Source: an uncultured Bacteroides sp.
GTDB lineage: Bacteria; Bacteroidota; Bacteroidia; Bacteroidales; Bacteroidaceae
Direction: 5' to 3'
Assembly (NCBI GenBank): GCA_900766005.1
Contig: CAAFTU010000041.1
Coordinates: 1 to 64,000 of the forward strand
Length of the DNA: 64,000 bases
In this document: positions 62,743 to 64,000 of the stretch, in pieces
How positions within the stretch are numbered: position 1 is the stretch's first letter
How the letters are laid out: every line of letters starts with the position of its first letter
Translations under genes and position numbers: made by a program
Notes under the pieces: generated by a model
What the model saw: the letters and a program-made list of their open reading frames with translations, nothing else
What the model was told of the DNA's origin: nothing
The model's database searches: none

Positions 62743-63156
62743 TTATTTTTTCTCACTCAAACAATTTCTACAGATGCCTTTGAAGTAATAGTGGGCTTCC
62801 GATATCTGGTGTCCGTCTACTTCACTGTGGTCAGCCTGCTTCATTTCTTCCGAACAGGTCATATCATAAATGCGACCGCAGTTCTTGCAGAGAAAATGAG
62901 AATGTACGGCAGTATCTGCATCGAAATTCGTATTTTTCTCATCAATCGTCAGCATCTGTATGGCTCCTTGCTCTGAAAACAACTTCAACGTGTTGTAAAC
63001 GGTCGTTTTCGACAGCGTTGGCATCGACGGAGACAAGGCCGAGTAAATATCATCAGCCGAAGGATGTACGGCATGCTCCATCAGATATTGCATAATGGCT
63101 ATGCGCTGCATCGAGGGCTTTATGTTATGGTCCAATAATTTTTCGTAAGGTTCCAT
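62743..63156 (-). CDS. perR: PerR-type peroxide-sensing repressor
   Basis: A 137-residue Fur-family regulator. All five metal ligands known for B. subtilis PerR can be matched with one constant offset: His31, Asp79, His85, His87 and Asp98; the structural zinc Cys are Cys90, Cys93, Cys129 and Cys132. Asp at position 98 (104 in B. subtilis) marks PerR rather than Fur, which has Glu. It contains a winged helix (about 15-75; SADDIYSALSPSMPTLSKTT). The first gene of perR-rubrerythrin, with its own operator upstream. Confidence 0.92.
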   Translation of the reverse strand: MEPYEKLLDHNIKPSMQRIAIMQYLMEHAVHPSADDIYSALSPSMPTLSKTTVYNTLKLFSEQGAIQMLTIDEKNTNFDADTAVHSHFLCKNCGRIYDMTCSEEMKQADHSEVDGHQISEAHYYFKGICRNCLSEKK

Positions 63157-63180
63157 TCTCTTTATCTCCTTTTTACAAAG

Positions 63181-63195
63181 TTGTATTCATTACAA
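63181..63195 (-). promoter_or_regulatory. Candidate PerR operator
   Basis: TTGTATTCATTACAA is a 15-base inverted repeat agreeing with the B. subtilis PerR box TTATAATnATTATAA at 12 of 14 defined positions. It lies about 11-25 bases downstream of the predicted perR transcription start, where a bound repressor would block elongation. Confidence 0.65.
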
Positions 63196-63209
63196 TTCTA
63201 AATCCAATG

Positions 63210-63241
63210 CAAAGATAGAAGAGTAAAATGAATTATCCAAA
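63210..63241 (-). promoter_or_regulatory. Promoter of perR-rubrerythrin
   Basis: Minus-strand TATCTTTG (63210-63217) and TTTG (63238-63241) match both consensus elements perfectly with a 20-bp spacer; start near 63206, leader of about 50 nt. Confidence 0.8.
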
Positions 63242-63291
63242 TATTTTCGCGATTTTTTTGAAAGATTTCTATAGCGATTCATAAATACATG

Positions 63292-63299
63292 TATCTTTG
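63292..63299 (+). promoter_or_regulatory. -7 element of nadE
   Basis: TATCTTTG, perfect TAnnTTTG, 36 bp before the nadE ATG. Confidence 0.55.
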
Positions 63300-63335
63300 T
63301 CTTTCAGTAACTCAATTTAATAAAGGTTTCATAAG

Positions 63336-64000
63336 ATGAACTACGGATTCGTGAAAGTAGCAGCAGCGGTGCCCCGCGTTAAGGTGGCCGACTGCAAATT
63401 CAATGTAGAGAGAATAGAGAGTATGATTGCCGTGGCCGAAGGAAAAGGGGTTCAAATCATTATTTTCCCGGAACTGAGCATCACCGGCTACACATGCGGC
63501 GATTTGTTCAGCCAGCAGTTTCTACTGGAGGAAGCGGAAATGGGTCTGGTACAGATCTTGAACAATACACGGCAGCTGGATATCATTTCCATTGTCGGTA
63601 TGCCGGTTGTGGCCAATTCTACACTGATCAACAGTGCGGTGGTGATTCAAAAGGGCAAGATTCTGGGCATTGCAGCCAAAACATACTTACCTAATTATAA
63701 GGAGTTCGCTGAAAAACGCTGGTTTACGTCGGCACTCGACCTCACGGCCGGCACGGTGCGCCTCTGCGGACAGACGGTGCCTATCGGAGCCAACCTGCTG
63801 TTTGAAACATCGGATACGACATTCGGTATCGAGATTTGCGAAGATCTCTGGGCTACCATTCCTCCCAGTTCGCAACTGGCACTGAGGGGAGCGGAAATCC
63901 TGTTCAACATGTCGGCCGACAATGAAGGCATGGGCAAGCATCACTATCTCTGCTCATTGGCACAGCAGCAGTCGGCCAGATGCATCGCCGGCTATGTGTT
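63336..64000 (+). CDS. nadE: Glutamine-dependent NAD+ synthetase (5' part)
   Basis: The first 221 codons of a gene that leaves the window on the right. The product has the nitrilase-type glutamine amidase domain that feeds ammonia to NAD synthesis: IIIFPELSITGYTCGDLF (catalytic Glu), KTYLPNYKEFAEKRWF (catalytic Lys) and TFGIEICEDLWATIPPSS (catalytic Cys). The C-terminal synthetase domain lies beyond the edge. The ATG before NYGFVKVAAAVPRVKVADC is the only good start. Confidence 0.95.
   Translation, partial: MNYGFVKVAAAVPRVKVADCKFNVERIESMIAVAEGKGVQIIIFPELSITGYTCGDLFSQQFLLEEAEMGLVQILNNTRQLDIISIVGMPVVANSTLINSAVVIQKGKILGIAAKTYLPNYKEFAEKRWFTSALDLTAGTVRLCGQTVPIGANLLFETSDTTFGIEICEDLWATIPPSSQLALRGAEILFNMSADNEGMGKHHYLCSLAQQQSARCIAGYV

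Overview
The window comes from a gut-type member of the Bacteroidaceae (Bacteroides or Phocaeicola; I cannot fix the species). The evidence is the protein set (UpxY, anaerobic sulfatase maturase ChuR, PPi-dependent phosphofructokinase, S46 dipeptidyl-peptidases, reverse rubrerythrin, PCMD and porin families, four-subunit 2-oxoacid:ferredoxin oxidoreductase) and the repeated use of the Bacteroidota promoter pattern (-33 TTTG, about 20 bp, -7 TAnnTTTG). No rRNA or tRNA gene was recognised.

Layout. 1-8400 (minus): OmpA-family protein, ruvX, def, a TPR lipid/secretory-type protein, then thrS-infC-rpmI-rplT, followed downstream by a structured RNA that matches the Bacteroidales-1 / 6S-like RNA. 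8390-15912 (minus): a seven-gene unit for making and using PAPS: cysQ, an SLC13-type transporter, cysC, cysD, cysN, a sulfotransferase and a secreted PCMD protein. There is no APS/PAPS reductase, so the unit is built for sulfonation and not for cysteine synthesis; its order resembles the B. thetaiotaomicron steroid-sulfonation cluster. 16165-18830: SPOR lipoprotein, a YtxH/DUF1469 envelope cassette, manA. 19526-25853 (plus): galM, sugar transporter, galK, then tkt-rpiB. 26604-29771: a small TPR gene and the kor/vor operon, with an extra 58-residue membrane protein gene between alpha and beta subunits. 29937-34474: porin plus solute-binding protein; Gfo/Idh oxidoreductase plus guanine deaminase-like enzyme. 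34592-41387: FadL-type protein and an aromatic/Arg-Ser-rich exported protein, prmA, GH25 lysozyme, pfp. 41499-47165 (minus): complete RND efflux system. 47433-49649: patatin/beta-barrel phospholipase.

The accessory stretch 49650-54365 is the most disturbed part. A capsule-type antiterminator gene (upxY) stops after about 82 codons and runs straight into the 3' part of a PI-PLC-like gene in another frame, which looks like a deletion scar or assembly join. Next to it are a second OmpA paralogue, an Rpn/PDDEXK_2 nuclease, a fragment of an AAA-ATPase gene, and an intergenic palindromic repeat cluster whose sequence is shared with the gap at 19060-19250.

54365-64000: membrane-anchored LuxR-type regulator, DUF4369 lipoprotein, chuR, two tandem S46 peptidases predicted to have complementary P1 specificity (DPP7-like and DPP11-like), a perR-reverse rubrerythrin operon with a recognisable PerR-type operator, and the 5' part of NAD synthetase running off the right edge.
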